A stretch of 64,000 nt of DNA from Pseudohongiella acticola. GTDB lineage: Bacteria; Pseudomonadota; Gammaproteobacteria; Pseudomonadales; Pseudohongiellaceae. The stretch is from positions 62,001 to 126,000 of the forward strand of contig NZ_MASR01000003.1 in NCBI RefSeq assembly GCF_001758195.1, written 5' to 3'. Each line of letters begins with the position of its first letter. The first letter of the stretch is position 1. The notes beneath the pieces are model-generated. The model saw only the letters and a list, made by a program, of their open reading frames with translations, ran no database searches and had not been told where the DNA came from. Both the position numbers and the translations under genes were made by a program. This document shows positions 24,620 to 33,389 of the stretch, piece by piece.

Positions 24620-27057
24620 CATATAAACATATTGGTAAGAACTTCACGCCACCGGATATCGAAGCGAAAGTAACTGGTGCCGCCCGTTATGCGGAAGACT
24701 TCAAACGCGAAGGCATGGTGTTTGCGCGGCTGCTGACCAGCCCCCTGCCGGCCGGCCGTATTGTCAATATTGACTACTCTGAAGCGCTGGCAATGGAAGG
24801 TGTGGTCGGTATTCTGACCACAGAAGACCTGCCACAGCCTGCACCACCAGCCAATCCGTCGCTGGCATCGGACATCATTACCTACGTTGGCCAGCCTATT
24901 CTGGCCATTGCTGCGGTAACTGAAGAGATTGCCGAAAACGCTATTGAAAAAGTCCGCATTGATTTCGAGCGCCGCCCCTTTGTGGTGGATCCGCTGGATA
25001 CCCTGGTGGAAGGCGGAGCCAACCCATACCCCTCGGGCAACACGCTGGTGCGTAACGCCGGTGATGCGGCTGCGGGCACCACCGCATCAGGAACCGATGT
25101 AGGCGAAGTCAAATGGTCACGCGATGCCATGAACGCGTTCCGCGCTGGCCGTGTGCCGGAAGGCGCCAATTTCCCGGAAGAATGGGCGTTTGGTGAACTT
25201 GATGCAGAATTCGCCCAATGCACCACAATCATTGAAGAGCCGTTTGTGACCATCGGTCAGCCTCACCATGCGCTGGAGCCACGTACTGGCATGGCGTACT
25301 GGGAAAACGGTCGCTGCTTCTTCCACGGATCCCTGCAAAGCCATACCATTGCAGTGGCTCCGCTGGCCGGCATGCTGGGCATCGACCCTGCCAACCTGGT
25401 GTTTATCAATGAAAACACAGGTGGTGGTTTCGGCGGCAAGATCTTCCCGTATCCGACCATGGCCGTCACCGGTCATCTGGCGCGCAAACTGAATCGTCCG
25501 GTACAGCTGCGTATCACCCGTGAGGAAGAGTTCTACATCGGGTCTGCCCGCTCCGGCATGCAGGGCCGCATGAAACTGGGTCTGAAGCCCAACGGTGACG
25601 TCGGCGCAGTCGATGTCATCATCGTCGGTGATGCCGGCTCAGGTGGCGGCGCCAGCAACAGTTCAGCAGCCGAGCACATTTCTTTGATGCTGCAGCCGGC
25701 GGCCATGCGCTTCCGCGGTGTGACCCTGTACACGAACACGACGCCTCGTGGCGCCCAGCGTGGCCCGGGTCAAAATGAAATGGCGGCCGTATTGGCACCC
25801 ATTTTTGACAAGGCCATTCGTCAGGCTGGTCTCGACCGCATGACCGTGCGCCGTCAAAACGCACCGGTCAGCGAAGACAAAATCGGACCCCGTCGCAGCG
25901 ACCTGACCAGTGCCTACTTCCCGCAGGCCATTCAGATGGGCGCGGACATGTTCAACTGGGATGAGCGTCAGGCACGCTCCGGCCAGCGTAACGGCAACAA
26001 GGTAACCGGTATCGGTCTGGGCATGGGTTATCACTCTGCCGGCGCCAGCGGCTACGATGGTCTGTGCCGAATCGGCACCGATGGCAAGCTGTATCTGCAT
26101 ACCGGTGTTGGTAACCTGGGCACGTACTCATATGCATCGGTTGTGCGTACCGCTGCCGAAGTGTTGAAAGTGGACTGGGACAACTGCGAAATCGTTCGCG
26201 GCAACACCGATCTTCACCTGCCTTACAGCACTTATCAGGCGGGCAGCAACACCATGTTCACGGAAATACGCACTAACTTTGTTGCTGCACAGGATGCCTT
26301 GCGCAAGCTCAAAGATATTGCTGCCGCCGATCTGGGTGGTGTTGCCGACGATTACGACATCGACGGTGCACGGGTTTTCCTGACCAGCAATTCGGAACAG
26401 GGCATGACCTATGCGGAAGCCGCACAACGGGCTGTTGCCATGGGTGGTGAATACAGCGGTGAGACTTTCCCCGATGAGCTGAATGATGTTACCAAGCGCT
26501 CTGTTCAGGGCCTGGCTGGGACCGGCCTGATCGGTGTTGCCAAGGACAGCCGTCACTCGGGTACTGTGCCATCCATGACCATCGGTTTCATGGAAATCGA
26601 ACTGGACCTGGGCACCGGCAAGTATGACATTATTGATTACACCGCTGTTGCCGACTGCGGCACCATCATTCACCCGCTGGGTTTCAGCCAGAGCATGAAT
26701 GGCGGCGGTGTCTGGGGTGTGGGTCTGTCAGGTTACGAGCGTCATGTCTATGACCCTCAGAATGGTCTGTCTGCCAACGTTGGGCTGTACCAGGCGAAAG
26801 TCCCGACCTATCTGGATGTTGCACAGACCAATAATACAGCCGGTCTTAATATCGCAGATCCGCAAAGCCCGATGGGCTCACGCGGCGTCGGCGAACCCTC
26901 CCAGGGTTGCGCGGCAGCGGCACTTTCCAGCGCCATCTCCGACGCACTCGGTGGTCACTTGTTCAATCGCGCACCAGTTACATCGGACATGATCATCAAT
27001 CATGTGGCGCAACTGGACCATTTCAACACCGGCGACATGAAAACGAACACATTCTGA
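24616..27057 (+). CDS. Molybdenum hydroxylase large subunit (molybdopterin-binding, xanthine dehydrogenase family)
   Basis: An 813-residue protein. It contains the aldehyde oxidase/xanthine dehydrogenase a/b hammerhead domain (residues 10-140) and the molybdopterin-binding domains (GQPHHALEPRTGMAYW, NTGGGFGGKIFPYP, RGAQRGPGQNEMA), with the catalytic base E760 in GSRGVGEPS. The family hydroxylates aldehydes, N-heterocycles or related compounds using water as oxygen donor. A 40-residue insertion near residues 155-200 (SRDAMNAFRAGRVPEGANFPEEWAF) is also seen in several PaoC/YagR-type enzymes. It lacks its own signal. The specific substrate cannot be inferred. No XdhC/PaoD-type maturation gene is present within the window. 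Confidence 0.92.
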   Translation: MTYKHIGKNFTPPDIEAKVTGAARYAEDFKREGMVFARLLTSPLPAGRIVNIDYSEALAMEGVVGILTTEDLPQPAPPANPSLASDIITYVGQPILAIAAVTEEIAENAIEKVRIDFERRPFVVDPLDTLVEGGANPYPSGNTLVRNAGDAAAGTTASGTDVGEVKWSRDAMNAFRAGRVPEGANFPEEWAFGELDAEFAQCTTIIEEPFVTIGQPHHALEPRTGMAYWENGRCFFHGSLQSHTIAVAPLAGMLGIDPANLVFINENTGGGFGGKIFPYPTMAVTGHLARKLNRPVQLRITREEEFYIGSARSGMQGRMKLGLKPNGDVGAVDVIIVGDAGSGGGASNSSAAEHISLMLQPAAMRFRGVTLYTNTTPRGAQRGPGQNEMAAVLAPIFDKAIRQAGLDRMTVRRQNAPVSEDKIGPRRSDLTSAYFPQAIQMGADMFNWDERQARSGQRNGNKVTGIGLGMGYHSAGASGYDGLCRIGTDGKLYLHTGVGNLGTYSYASVVRTAAEVLKVDWDNCEIVRGNTDLHLPYSTYQAGSNTMFTEIRTNFVAAQDALRKLKDIAAADLGGVADDYDIDGARVFLTSNSEQGMTYAEAAQRAVAMGGEYSGETFPDELNDVTKRSVQGLAGTGLIGVAKDSRHSGTVPSMTIGFMEIELDLGTGKYDIIDYTAVADCGTIIHPLGFSQSMNGGGVWGVGLSGYERHVYDPQNGLSANVGLYQAKVPTYLDVAQTNNTAGLNIADPQSPMGSRGVGEPSQGCAAAALSSAISDALGGHLFNRAPVTSDMIINHVAQLDHFNTGDMKTNTF

Positions 27058-27067
27058 GGTATAAATT

Positions 27068-28057
27068 ATGCCAGCTTATGACAATATGCCAGCTATGGAG
27101 CTCTACCAGCCGGTACAGGTTGAAGACGCTCTATCTCTTGCCTCCCGGCTCGCGGACAGAGGATGGTTGCTCGGTGGCGGTCAGGACACCTACGGGTGGA
27201 TAAAAGACCGCGCCAAGCGTCCGGAAGCACTGATTGACCTGAACGGCATCGAATCGATGCGCGGTATTCGGGAAACCGGTGACGGTATTGAAATCGGTGC
27301 CTTGGCGACACTGACAGAAATCTCCAGTAACCCAATGATTCGCGAGCGTTACGAACTGCTGGCAAAAGCCGCTGCAGCCGTGGCAAGCCCGCAGATTCGT
27401 AACGTCGGCACCATTGCCGGCAACGTGTCGCAAGACGTGCGTTGCTGGTACTACCGACGCGGCCTGGATTGCTACCGTGCCGGTGGCAACCTGTGTTACG
27501 CCGATACACCTGAAGGCCAGAACCGCGAACATGCACTGTTCAACGCCAGCCGCTGTGTTGCGGTCACTCCAAGTGACACTGGCCCGGCGCTGGTAGCACT
27601 GGAAGCACAGATGGTCATTAATCGGGACGGCGGTCAACGCGTTGTATCCGCAGAAGACTTTTTTGTGGGTCCCGCCATCAATATCACCCGAACCACCGTG
27701 ATGGAACCGGGCGAAATACTGACCGCTGTTCGCATCCCGGCAAAATGGGCCAATGCTGAATACTTCTACGAGAAAGTGGCAGACCGCAACGTCTGGGACT
27801 TCGCTCTGGTCAGCATGGCCGCCGTCATGCGTACCGAAGGTGGCAACATCCAGGAGTCACGCCTTGTGTGTGGCGCTGTAGAATGCACACCACGTCGTCT
27901 GCACTCGGTTGAGCAGGCCATTCAGGGCCGCCCACGCAACCAGGCGACTGCCGACATGGTAGCAGGCATGGCCAGCGCCGGTGCCCAGCCGCTGACCCAC
28001 AACCATTACAAGATGCCTTTGATGGACAATCTTGTACAGCGTGTGCTGACAGCGTAA
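27068..28057 (+). CDS. Molybdenum hydroxylase FAD-binding subunit with predicted 4Fe-4S cluster
   Basis: A 329-residue subunit of the CO-dehydrogenase-type FAD-binding family (LLGGGQDTYGWIKDR, IGALATLTEI, RNVGTIAGNVSQD). An insertion carries four cysteines, C126, C135, C143 and C163 (CWYYRRGLDCYRAGGNLCYA), the pattern of PaoB, which holds an extra 4Fe-4S cluster. The order small-large-FAD differs from PaoABC (small-FAD-large). It starts at the ATG at 27068, 10 bases after the large subunit. A strong terminator follows. Electron acceptor and substrate remain open. Confidence 0.9.
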   Translation: MPAYDNMPAMELYQPVQVEDALSLASRLADRGWLLGGGQDTYGWIKDRAKRPEALIDLNGIESMRGIRETGDGIEIGALATLTEISSNPMIRERYELLAKAAAAVASPQIRNVGTIAGNVSQDVRCWYYRRGLDCYRAGGNLCYADTPEGQNREHALFNASRCVAVTPSDTGPALVALEAQMVINRDGGQRVVSAEDFFVGPAINITRTTVMEPGEILTAVRIPAKWANAEYFYEKVADRNVWDFALVSMAAVMRTEGGNIQESRLVCGAVECTPRRLHSVEQAIQGRPRNQATADMVAGMASAGAQPLTHNHYKMPLMDNLVQRVLTA

Positions 28058-28064
28058 GCGATTC

Positions 28065-28111
28065 AAAAAACCCGGTAGCTGCAATACCCTTTGCAGCTAC
28101 CGGGTTTTTTT
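28065..28111. terminator. Bidirectional intrinsic terminator between the hydroxylase operon and the DUF4153-like gene
   Basis: CCCGGTAGCTGCA (28071-28083) pairs with TGCAGCTACCGGG (28092-28104), a 13-bp stem with an 8-base loop. It is flanked by AAAAAA on the left and TTTTTTT on the right, so it can end transcripts from both sides. Confidence 0.95.
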
Positions 28112-28123
28112 GTGCCCGGCTTT

Positions 28124-29659
28124 TCAACACACCTTAAAAATCCCGACACCTTGCCGGGGAATGACGCTGGTCATGAATTCATCCAGTTGCTGGTCAAATA
28201 CCCGTCTCAGTTTATCTCTGTTCAGATCTACCTGACGCTGCGCTGCGACACGACTTGCGTTCCACTGCCGCCAGTCCGTCGCGCTCTGCTCAACAGACCA
28301 GGCCTCAGTCAAAAACCTGCCCAACTCACATTGCACCTGGTCTGGAAGGTCATCAAACATTGTCAGCACTACCGGAACCGCATCCGCCCCCAGGCGCCTC
28401 AGATAGGTCACATCAACCTGGTTATCACCGGACACCAGTGCTCGCTCCAGATTGGTTTTCGCGACCCATGCAGCCGGGTTCATGAATCCCGCAACCAGCA
28501 GCAATATCATGCCAAACACGACCGAGCCAAACGCAAAACCCTGCGGACACCCGCGCAGCACCGTCATCACAAACCCCACCAGGCTGCCCGCAAGCCACAA
28601 CATAACCCCCAGCGCCAGCAGCCGGTCCATGGTCAGCCCGAACGCGTCGACGTACAGCAACAGGCGCTGCAAGGCTGAGATCATGATGATCAACACCAGC
28701 AACACCATGATTGCAGCCAGTGGTCGATAGTAGCGTAAATCGCAACGTAATCCGGACATGGCCAGTAACAGCATCAGTGTCAGCCCCGCGACCACCAGCA
28801 TCTCAAAAAAACCACGGCGTGCGTATTCGGCCAGCGTCAGACCACTGGTCTGCTCGATTATGCTCTGCCCACCAAACAGGTAACCTGCCTGTAGCACCAC
28901 AAACACCAGAAACAGCAGTACCAGCGAACCCATGATGATCAGAGTTTCTTCGCGACCCAGGCTTAAGGTCTGGGATACCTCGACCTGACCCGGATCAGGT
29001 TTATGTAGCGCCATGGCCAACAAGCCAAAAGCCACAATTGACATCAGTGTCATGGTGATCAGGTGCTCGACCGCCATGAATGAAAACACCTGTGACACTG
29101 TGGACAGATAACCGTCGAAGCGCGCATCGGCGGAGGCAAACAGCAGAGCAAACACCAGCAGCATCGGCGCCGCCAATAGCAGACCTTTGATCACGCCGCG
29201 AACGCGACTGCGCGGCAACAGAGCCGGGTCAACATCGCCGGCCGCATACCGCAGTGACAACAGAAACAATAACGGCAAGCGAAGTGTTGTCCATGGATAA
29301 TCGAGCACGCTGATACTCCGGCTGTTGATTGCACGATGTTGCAACAGCCAGTTGACGCCACAACCCAGCAGCACCAGTAGCATCATCGGTACCAGCACTG
29401 GCGTTGCCCTGTAGCTCAGCAGGAAGGCCGCCGCCAGTGCAAACACCGACCAGTAGATTTGCCATCGCGACTCCTTTTCAGAGCGAACCAAAAAATGCAC
29501 AGAGGCCAGCAATATGACCATCCAGCACAGGAAGCCGACACCTGTCAGCCCTTGCCGAAGTATCAGCTGGTCGGCAGCAACACCCAGCCCAACGGCCAGC
29601 GGCACCGCCAGACTTGCCCGGCTGATACCGGTTGATGATTTTATGTCAGTGTCAATCAT
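28124..29659 (-). CDS. Multi-spanning membrane protein of the DUF4153/DUF4173 type
   Basis: A 511-residue protein with about ten hydrophobic segments through residue 400 and a soluble C-terminal ~100 residues. The stretch FASADARFDGYLSTV followed by LTLAEYARRGFFEMLVVAGLTL matches my memory of the DUF4153/DUF4173 families, whose function is unknown. AAGGAGG lies 9 bases before the ATG at 29659. The tail (ADAVPVVLTMFDDLPDQVQCELGRFL) contains a short helical repeat-like region. It stands downstream of a winged-helix regulator gene on the same strand with its own promoter region, in which a regulator-like motif occurs. Confidence 0.72.
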   Translation of the reverse strand: MIDTDIKSSTGISRASLAVPLAVGLGVAADQLILRQGLTGVGFLCWMVILLASVHFLVRSEKESRWQIYWSVFALAAAFLLSYRATPVLVPMMLLVLLGCGVNWLLQHRAINSRSISVLDYPWTTLRLPLLFLLSLRYAAGDVDPALLPRSRVRGVIKGLLLAAPMLLVFALLFASADARFDGYLSTVSQVFSFMAVEHLITMTLMSIVAFGLLAMALHKPDPGQVEVSQTLSLGREETLIIMGSLVLLFLVFVVLQAGYLFGGQSIIEQTSGLTLAEYARRGFFEMLVVAGLTLMLLLAMSGLRCDLRYYRPLAAIMVLLVLIIMISALQRLLLYVDAFGLTMDRLLALGVMLWLAGSLVGFVMTVLRGCPQGFAFGSVVFGMILLLVAGFMNPAAWVAKTNLERALVSGDNQVDVTYLRRLGADAVPVVLTMFDDLPDQVQCELGRFLTEAWSVEQSATDWRQWNASRVAAQRQVDLNRDKLRRVFDQQLDEFMTSVIPRQGVGIFKVC

Positions 29660-29690
29660 GCTCTATCGCCTCCTTTTTAATTATCTATAA

Positions 29691-29711
29691 AAAGTACTCT
29701 TCTATACAAAG
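29691..29711. promoter_or_regulatory. Candidate operator upstream of the DUF4153-like gene (AAAGTACT-N8-CAAAG)
   Basis: The 21-base block starts AAAGTACT and ends CAAAG. A second block with the same spacing lies at 30771-30791 ahead of the regulator operon; 16 of 21 positions agree. It lies about 30-50 bases upstream of the DUF4153-like start codon, within the likely -35 to -10 zone, so binding could repress. The likely binder is the winged-helix protein encoded just upstream. Confidence 0.6.
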
Positions 29712-29735
29712 TTAGTAAGCAAATAAAAAGCAACC

Positions 29736-30125
29736 CTATTTTTTCATGGCCGCAATCAACGCCTCCATGTGCGCGACATATTTATTTAGTGCCCTGCGAC
29801 CGGACGCGCTGAGCCGGTATTCCGTTCTCGGCATACGTCCATCAAACCCCTTGCTGCACTCGATGTAACCCGCCTCTTCCAATTTGCGTGCATGCGTGCT
29901 CAGGTTGCCATCAGATATCTGAAGCAGCGCCTTCAGCTCGGTAAAACTCATGGACTTGTGACTGGCCAGTGCACTCACCAGCCCCAACCGTGAGCGCTCA
30001 TGGATCAGCTGATCAAGGTCACCACTGCTGCGCTCCCTGGCGCCTCTGGCCGGAGCGGCGGTTTTGTTTAACACAGCGTCAGCCCGGGCCGATGCTGCCT
30101 TGCTGATTTTCCGACTAACCGCCAT
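29736..30125 (-). CDS. Winged-helix transcriptional regulator (HTH_34-like)
   Basis: I take the ATG at 30125 (GGAG upstream), giving 129 residues. A ~40-residue basic, alanine-rich N-terminus precedes a winged helix: RLGLVSALASHKSMSFTELKALLQISDGNLSTHARKLEEAGYIECSKGFDGRMPRTEYRLSASGRRAL. This is the small MarR/ArsR-like domain often annotated as a transcriptional regulator near DUF4153 genes. No extra ligand or metal-binding domain is visible. It overlaps the upstream membrane-protein gene by 11 bases, so the two are co-translated. It probably controls both its own operon and the downstream membrane gene through the shared motif. Confidence 0.82.
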   Translation of the reverse strand: MAVSRKISKAASARADAVLNKTAAPARGARERSSGDLDQLIHERSRLGLVSALASHKSMSFTELKALLQISDGNLSTHARKLEEAGYIECSKGFDGRMPRTEYRLSASGRRALNKYVAHMEALIAAMKK

Positions 30126-30726
30126 GATATCTCCATATCCAGAAACCAAACACGATGTGCAGGCCACCAAAACCCAGCGCCAGCATCAGGTTCGCTGGCA
30201 GCGCTGTCAACAATACCCCTGCGGCCAGGCCCATAAACAGTGCGCCCATGACCGGGATTGCGCGCACCGACCAGACCCCTGCCGTCATCACGGCAGCCCC
30301 GTACAAGCCAAGCCAGATACCGGGCAACAGGCCTGTGCGGCCCTGCAAAAAAAACGACAGGGTCAGCAAACCACCGACGCTCATAGTGGGCAGAAACGCC
30401 AGGAACAATTTGCGGCCACTGGCATTAAAAACCGATTTGCCCTGCTGGGCGGTCTTGCGCAGCAGCAGGCTGAACGCAATGGCGGTGGCGATTACCAGTT
30501 CCAGCATCCATACCAGAAGCCAGTAAGCATCGTTCGATTGCTGCTCCGCCAGCCATGCCGCCAGCAGCGCCGTCACGCCGGCACCCATATAACCCATCCC
30601 TGACACACCGGTAAACACACTGGCGCCTTCCATGGTGTCACGGATAAAGCGCAGATTGTCCTCTGCCCGCTGGTTCAGAGACACCGGAGAAGTCGATGCG
30701 TTTTTTTTGCTGTCGATTTGCTTCAT
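30115..30726 (-). CDS. Membrane protein of unknown function, first gene of the regulator operon
   Basis: A 203-residue protein. Residues 1-30 are polar (ending RAEDNLRFIRDTMEGASVFTGVSG). About five or six hydrophobic segments follow. I do not recognise a specific family, although the start LRFIRDTMEGASVFT...GWGG-like region resembles small membrane proteins encoded beside HTH_34 regulators in other proteobacteria. The ATG at 30726 has no clear Shine-Dalgarno sequence. A good sigma-70 promoter lies about 50 bases upstream and overlaps the candidate operator. Its role may be to signal to the regulator, by analogy with other membrane-linked pairs; this is not shown. Confidence 0.68.
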   Translation of the reverse strand: MKQIDSKKNASTSPVSLNQRAEDNLRFIRDTMEGASVFTGVSGMGYMGAGVTALLAAWLAEQQSNDAYWLLVWMLELVIATAIAFSLLLRKTAQQGKSVFNASGRKLFLAFLPTMSVGGLLTLSFFLQGRTGLLPGIWLGLYGAAVMTAGVWSVRAIPVMGALFMGLAAGVLLTALPANLMLALGFGGLHIVFGFWIWRYHGG

Positions 30727-30770
30727 CAGGTCAGGGCTTTGAGTTTACGGCCTTCAATTTAGCACAATGC

Positions 30771-30803
30771 AAAGTACTTTACCTTGCAAAGCATAATTGT
30801 CAA
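30771..30803 (-). promoter_or_regulatory. Promoter with overlapping candidate operator for the membrane protein/regulator operon
   Basis: On the minus strand TTGACA (30803-30798) is followed after 16 bases by TAAAGT (30781-30776), a plausible sigma-70 promoter. The second copy of AAAGTACT-N8-CAAAG (30771-30791) covers the -10 and most of the spacer, the arrangement expected for a repressor site. It includes the 10-bp palindrome AAAGTACTTT (30771-30780). Confidence 0.65.
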
Positions 30804-30872
30804 CAGGAAAATTCTGATAGCTGCGAAGGACCCTCGCCTGTCTCCCGCACACTTCCTGACCAGGCAACCTGC

Positions 30873-31958
30873 TCAGCGCATCAGCGCCACAGATTTGATC
30901 AGAGCAAACACACGCTGACCTGCTGCCAACGCCAGTCGTTGCGCAGACCAGGGAGTGATCTCAATCAGCAGTGTCTGTCCGTCCTGCATAAAGGTATCCA
31001 GCAGGACCCGGTTGCCCGGCAGATCATGTAATTGCCTGATTGTCACCACCAGGTGATTGCGGATGCTGATACGGGCCGGATCGTCCAGCGCAACGCTGAC
31101 ATCACGGGCCAGCACGCGCAGCCGCGTGGTACCGGTGCTGGTCTGAGTGCAGGTGTTGGCATCATCGGGTGCCTGCACCCGCAGCTGTGAGCCTTCTGGG
31201 CCAAACAGCCGCGCGCCGTGTTCGTCGGCAATCCCCAGCTCACCTTCCAGTACGGAGGATGGGCCTTCGTCAGCAAACAGAGGCGAGTCCGGTTTTGCCA
31301 TCGCCTGCTGCAACGTACACAAATCGTCAACGCGTCCATCACACATGAACATCACACGGTCTGCCAGGCGCTGTACCTCGTCCGGTGCGTGCGTAATCAA
31401 CACCATCGGAATACCGGAGGCCTGTGCCAGTCGCGACAGAAATGGCATAATTTCGCGTTTGGTCTGCGTATCCAGGGCCGCCAGCGGTTCATCAAGTAAT
31501 AGTAACTGAGGACTGCACAACAGTGCCCGCCCCAGCGCCACGCGTTGCTTCTGTCCCCCCGAGAGCGCATCAACCGGGCGCGACAATAAGGACTCCAGAC
31601 CCAGCATGGCGCTGACTTCCGGCAACTGCAGGCGCCGTAGCGTCGATGGTGTGCGTTTGTAACCATAAAGCAGGTTACCGGTCACTGACAGGTGAGGCAG
31701 CAAACTGGCTTCCTGGAATACCAGGCCCAGCCGGCGCTTTTCCACTGCTACCCATTGTGAGTCGTTCTGCCAGCACTCATCACCAAACCATACCTGTGCG
31801 CCCCTGACCCGCTCCAGACCAGCGATAATGCGCAACAAGGTGGTCTTGCCGCAACCCGACCGTCCAAACAATGCAGTGACGCCCTGCGCAGGCCACCGGG
31901 TATCGACGTCGAGTCTGAAGTCGCCGCGCTGCAGTTGTGCTTTTATCTGCAGATTCAT
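30873..31958 (-). CDS. modC: Molybdate ABC transporter ATP-binding protein
   Basis: A 361-residue ATPase. Walker A FGRSGCGKTTLLR, signature LSGGQKQRVALGRAL, Walker B LLLLDEPLAALD and the switch His (LITHAPDE) are intact. The C-terminal ~70 residues form a Mop molybdate-binding domain (TTRLRVLARDVSVALDDPARISIRNHL), which marks ModC among ABC ATPases. It powers molybdate uptake at the inner membrane. Its ATG overlaps the modB stop as ATGA. The operon order modE-modA-modB-modC lies 2.8 kb from the molybdenum hydroxylase genes that would use the cofactor. Confidence 0.94.
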   Translation of the reverse strand: MNLQIKAQLQRGDFRLDVDTRWPAQGVTALFGRSGCGKTTLLRIIAGLERVRGAQVWFGDECWQNDSQWVAVEKRRLGLVFQEASLLPHLSVTGNLLYGYKRTPSTLRRLQLPEVSAMLGLESLLSRPVDALSGGQKQRVALGRALLCSPQLLLLDEPLAALDTQTKREIMPFLSRLAQASGIPMVLITHAPDEVQRLADRVMFMCDGRVDDLCTLQQAMAKPDSPLFADEGPSSVLEGELGIADEHGARLFGPEGSQLRVQAPDDANTCTQTSTGTTRLRVLARDVSVALDDPARISIRNHLVVTIRQLHDLPGNRVLLDTFMQDGQTLLIEITPWSAQRLALAAGQRVFALIKSVALMR

Positions 31959-32647
31959 ACTTTGGCCACCTGAAACCGGCGATTGATGCTGTACACAACA
32001 AACAATACCGTAAACGAGAACACCAGCAGCAACAGCGACAGCCGGTGCGCGGCGACATAGTTCATGGCCTCCGTATGCTCATAGATCAATATCGACAACA
32101 CCTTGGTTTCACCAGGAATACTGCCGCCCAGCATCAGGATGACGCCGAATTCACCGACCGTATGGGCAAAACTCAAGGTCGCGGCAACAATAAAACCACC
32201 ACGGCACAGTGGCAGAATGACGGTGAAAAACCGGTCCAGCACGCCAGCACCCAATGATGACGCCACCTCAACATGGCGTCGGCCCAGATTGTTGAACGCC
32301 TCCAGCAGGGGTTGCACGGCAAACGGCATCGAGTACAGCACCGATGCCAGCAAAATGCCTTCAAAGCTAAAAGCCAGATGACTTAGCCCCATGCCCTCCA
32401 GGGTACTGCCGACCGGGCCACGGGGACCAAGTGCCACCAACAGATAAAAGCCTAATACTGTCGGCGGAAGCACCAACGGCAAGGCCACCACCGTCTGCAC
32501 CACCACACGCAGCGCTGATCGGCCACTGGCCAGCCACCAGGCCAATGGCGTGGCAATCGTCAGCAATATCACGGTAGTAAAAAAGCACAGGGTCAGCGTC
32601 AGCCGGATCGCCTGCCAATCGGTGGCGCTTAACTCAAGCATCAACAT
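31955..32647 (-). CDS. modB: Molybdate ABC transporter permease
   Basis: Translation from the ATG at 32647 gives 230 residues, the usual ModB length; a further ATG at 32641 is also possible, and a longer frame to 32734 would run deep into modA. There are five or six membrane segments. The permease EAA loop is seen in LLEAFNNLGRRHVEVASSLGAGVLDRFFTVILPLCRGG. The N-terminal LTLTLCFFTTVILLTIATPLAWWLA and PLVLPPTVLGFYLLV are typical of molybdate permeases. The start overlaps the modA stop by 14 bases. Confidence 0.92.
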   Translation of the reverse strand: MLMLELSATDWQAIRLTLTLCFFTTVILLTIATPLAWWLASGRSALRVVVQTVVALPLVLPPTVLGFYLLVALGPRGPVGSTLEGMGLSHLAFSFEGILLASVLYSMPFAVQPLLEAFNNLGRRHVEVASSLGAGVLDRFFTVILPLCRGGFIVAATLSFAHTVGEFGVILMLGGSIPGETKVLSILIYEHTEAMNYVAAHRLSLLLLVFSFTVLFVVYSINRRFQVAKV

Positions 32648-33389
32648 CAAATCCGTTGTCACGGAACACAGCATGAGCGGCCGGTGTCGACAGGAACCGG
32701 GCAAAAGCATCGGCCACGACATTATCGACGCCACGTTGGGTCACCACAAAACCCTGCGCCAGCGGCTGATGCAGCGCAGCGTCGATCAGGGTGTAGCCGC
32801 GCGCTGCCAGTTCCGGCTGCATCACCAGCGACAACGCAATGATACCGACGTCTGCGGCACCGGATTGCGCCATCTGCGCAACCTGGGCGATATTCTCGCC
32901 GAACACCAGCCTGTCTTCGACCTCATCCCATACCCCGGCAGCCTGCATGGCTTCGCGGGCACGTTGGCCGTAGGGCGCCACCGCGGGCTGGGCGATGGCA
33001 ATTCGACCGATTCGGTCCGCGCCCAGATCCTGCAACGTCAAAACCGAGGCATCAACGTTGGCACTCCACAACACAATCCGGCCATAGCCATAGACGCGTG
33101 GTTCGGTTGTGGCGGCGTTCTCGTCAGCAAGGCGTTGCGGAAACTCCATGTCGGCAGACATAAAAAGGTCAAAAGGCGCGCCGTTCAGGATCTGCGCAGT
33201 CAGTCGGCCCGATGCACCGTAAATAATGGAGATATTGTGTGCAGGATTATCCATACGATACGCCGCAACCAGATAATCCAGTGTGGGGCGCAATGACGAT
33301 GCCGCAGCAATCGTCATTTGCTGGGCCGCTGACACCGAACTCAACAATCCAACAACAATACTCAGCAGCGTGACCTTTACACTTTTCAC
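32634..33389 (-). CDS. modA: Molybdate-binding periplasmic protein
   Basis: A 251-residue exported protein with a signal peptide ending SVSAAQ. The conserved binding-site regions AAASSLRPTLDYLV, YGASGRLTAQILNGAPFDLFMSAD and SGAADVGIIALSLV are present. ModA captures molybdate (or tungstate) for ModBC. It begins with GTG at 33389, which overlaps the modE stop as GTGA; this tight coupling places the regulator first in its own operon. The last residues FARFLSTPAAHAVFRDNGFDV are the normal C-terminal helix. Confidence 0.93.
   Translation of the reverse strand: MKSVKVTLLSIVVGLLSSVSAAQQMTIAAASSLRPTLDYLVAAYRMDNPAHNISIIYGASGRLTAQILNGAPFDLFMSADMEFPQRLADENAATTEPRVYGYGRIVLWSANVDASVLTLQDLGADRIGRIAIAQPAVAPYGQRAREAMQAAGVWDEVEDRLVFGENIAQVAQMAQSGAADVGIIALSLVMQPELAARGYTLIDAALHQPLAQGFVVTQRGVDNVVADAFARFLSTPAAHAVFRDNGFDVDA

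Noticed and set aside
32550-33296. A 248-codon open frame on the plus strand opposite modA
   Set aside because: It mirrors the modB/modA genes, has no family features and no ribosome binding site; the minus-strand reading is clearly ModA.
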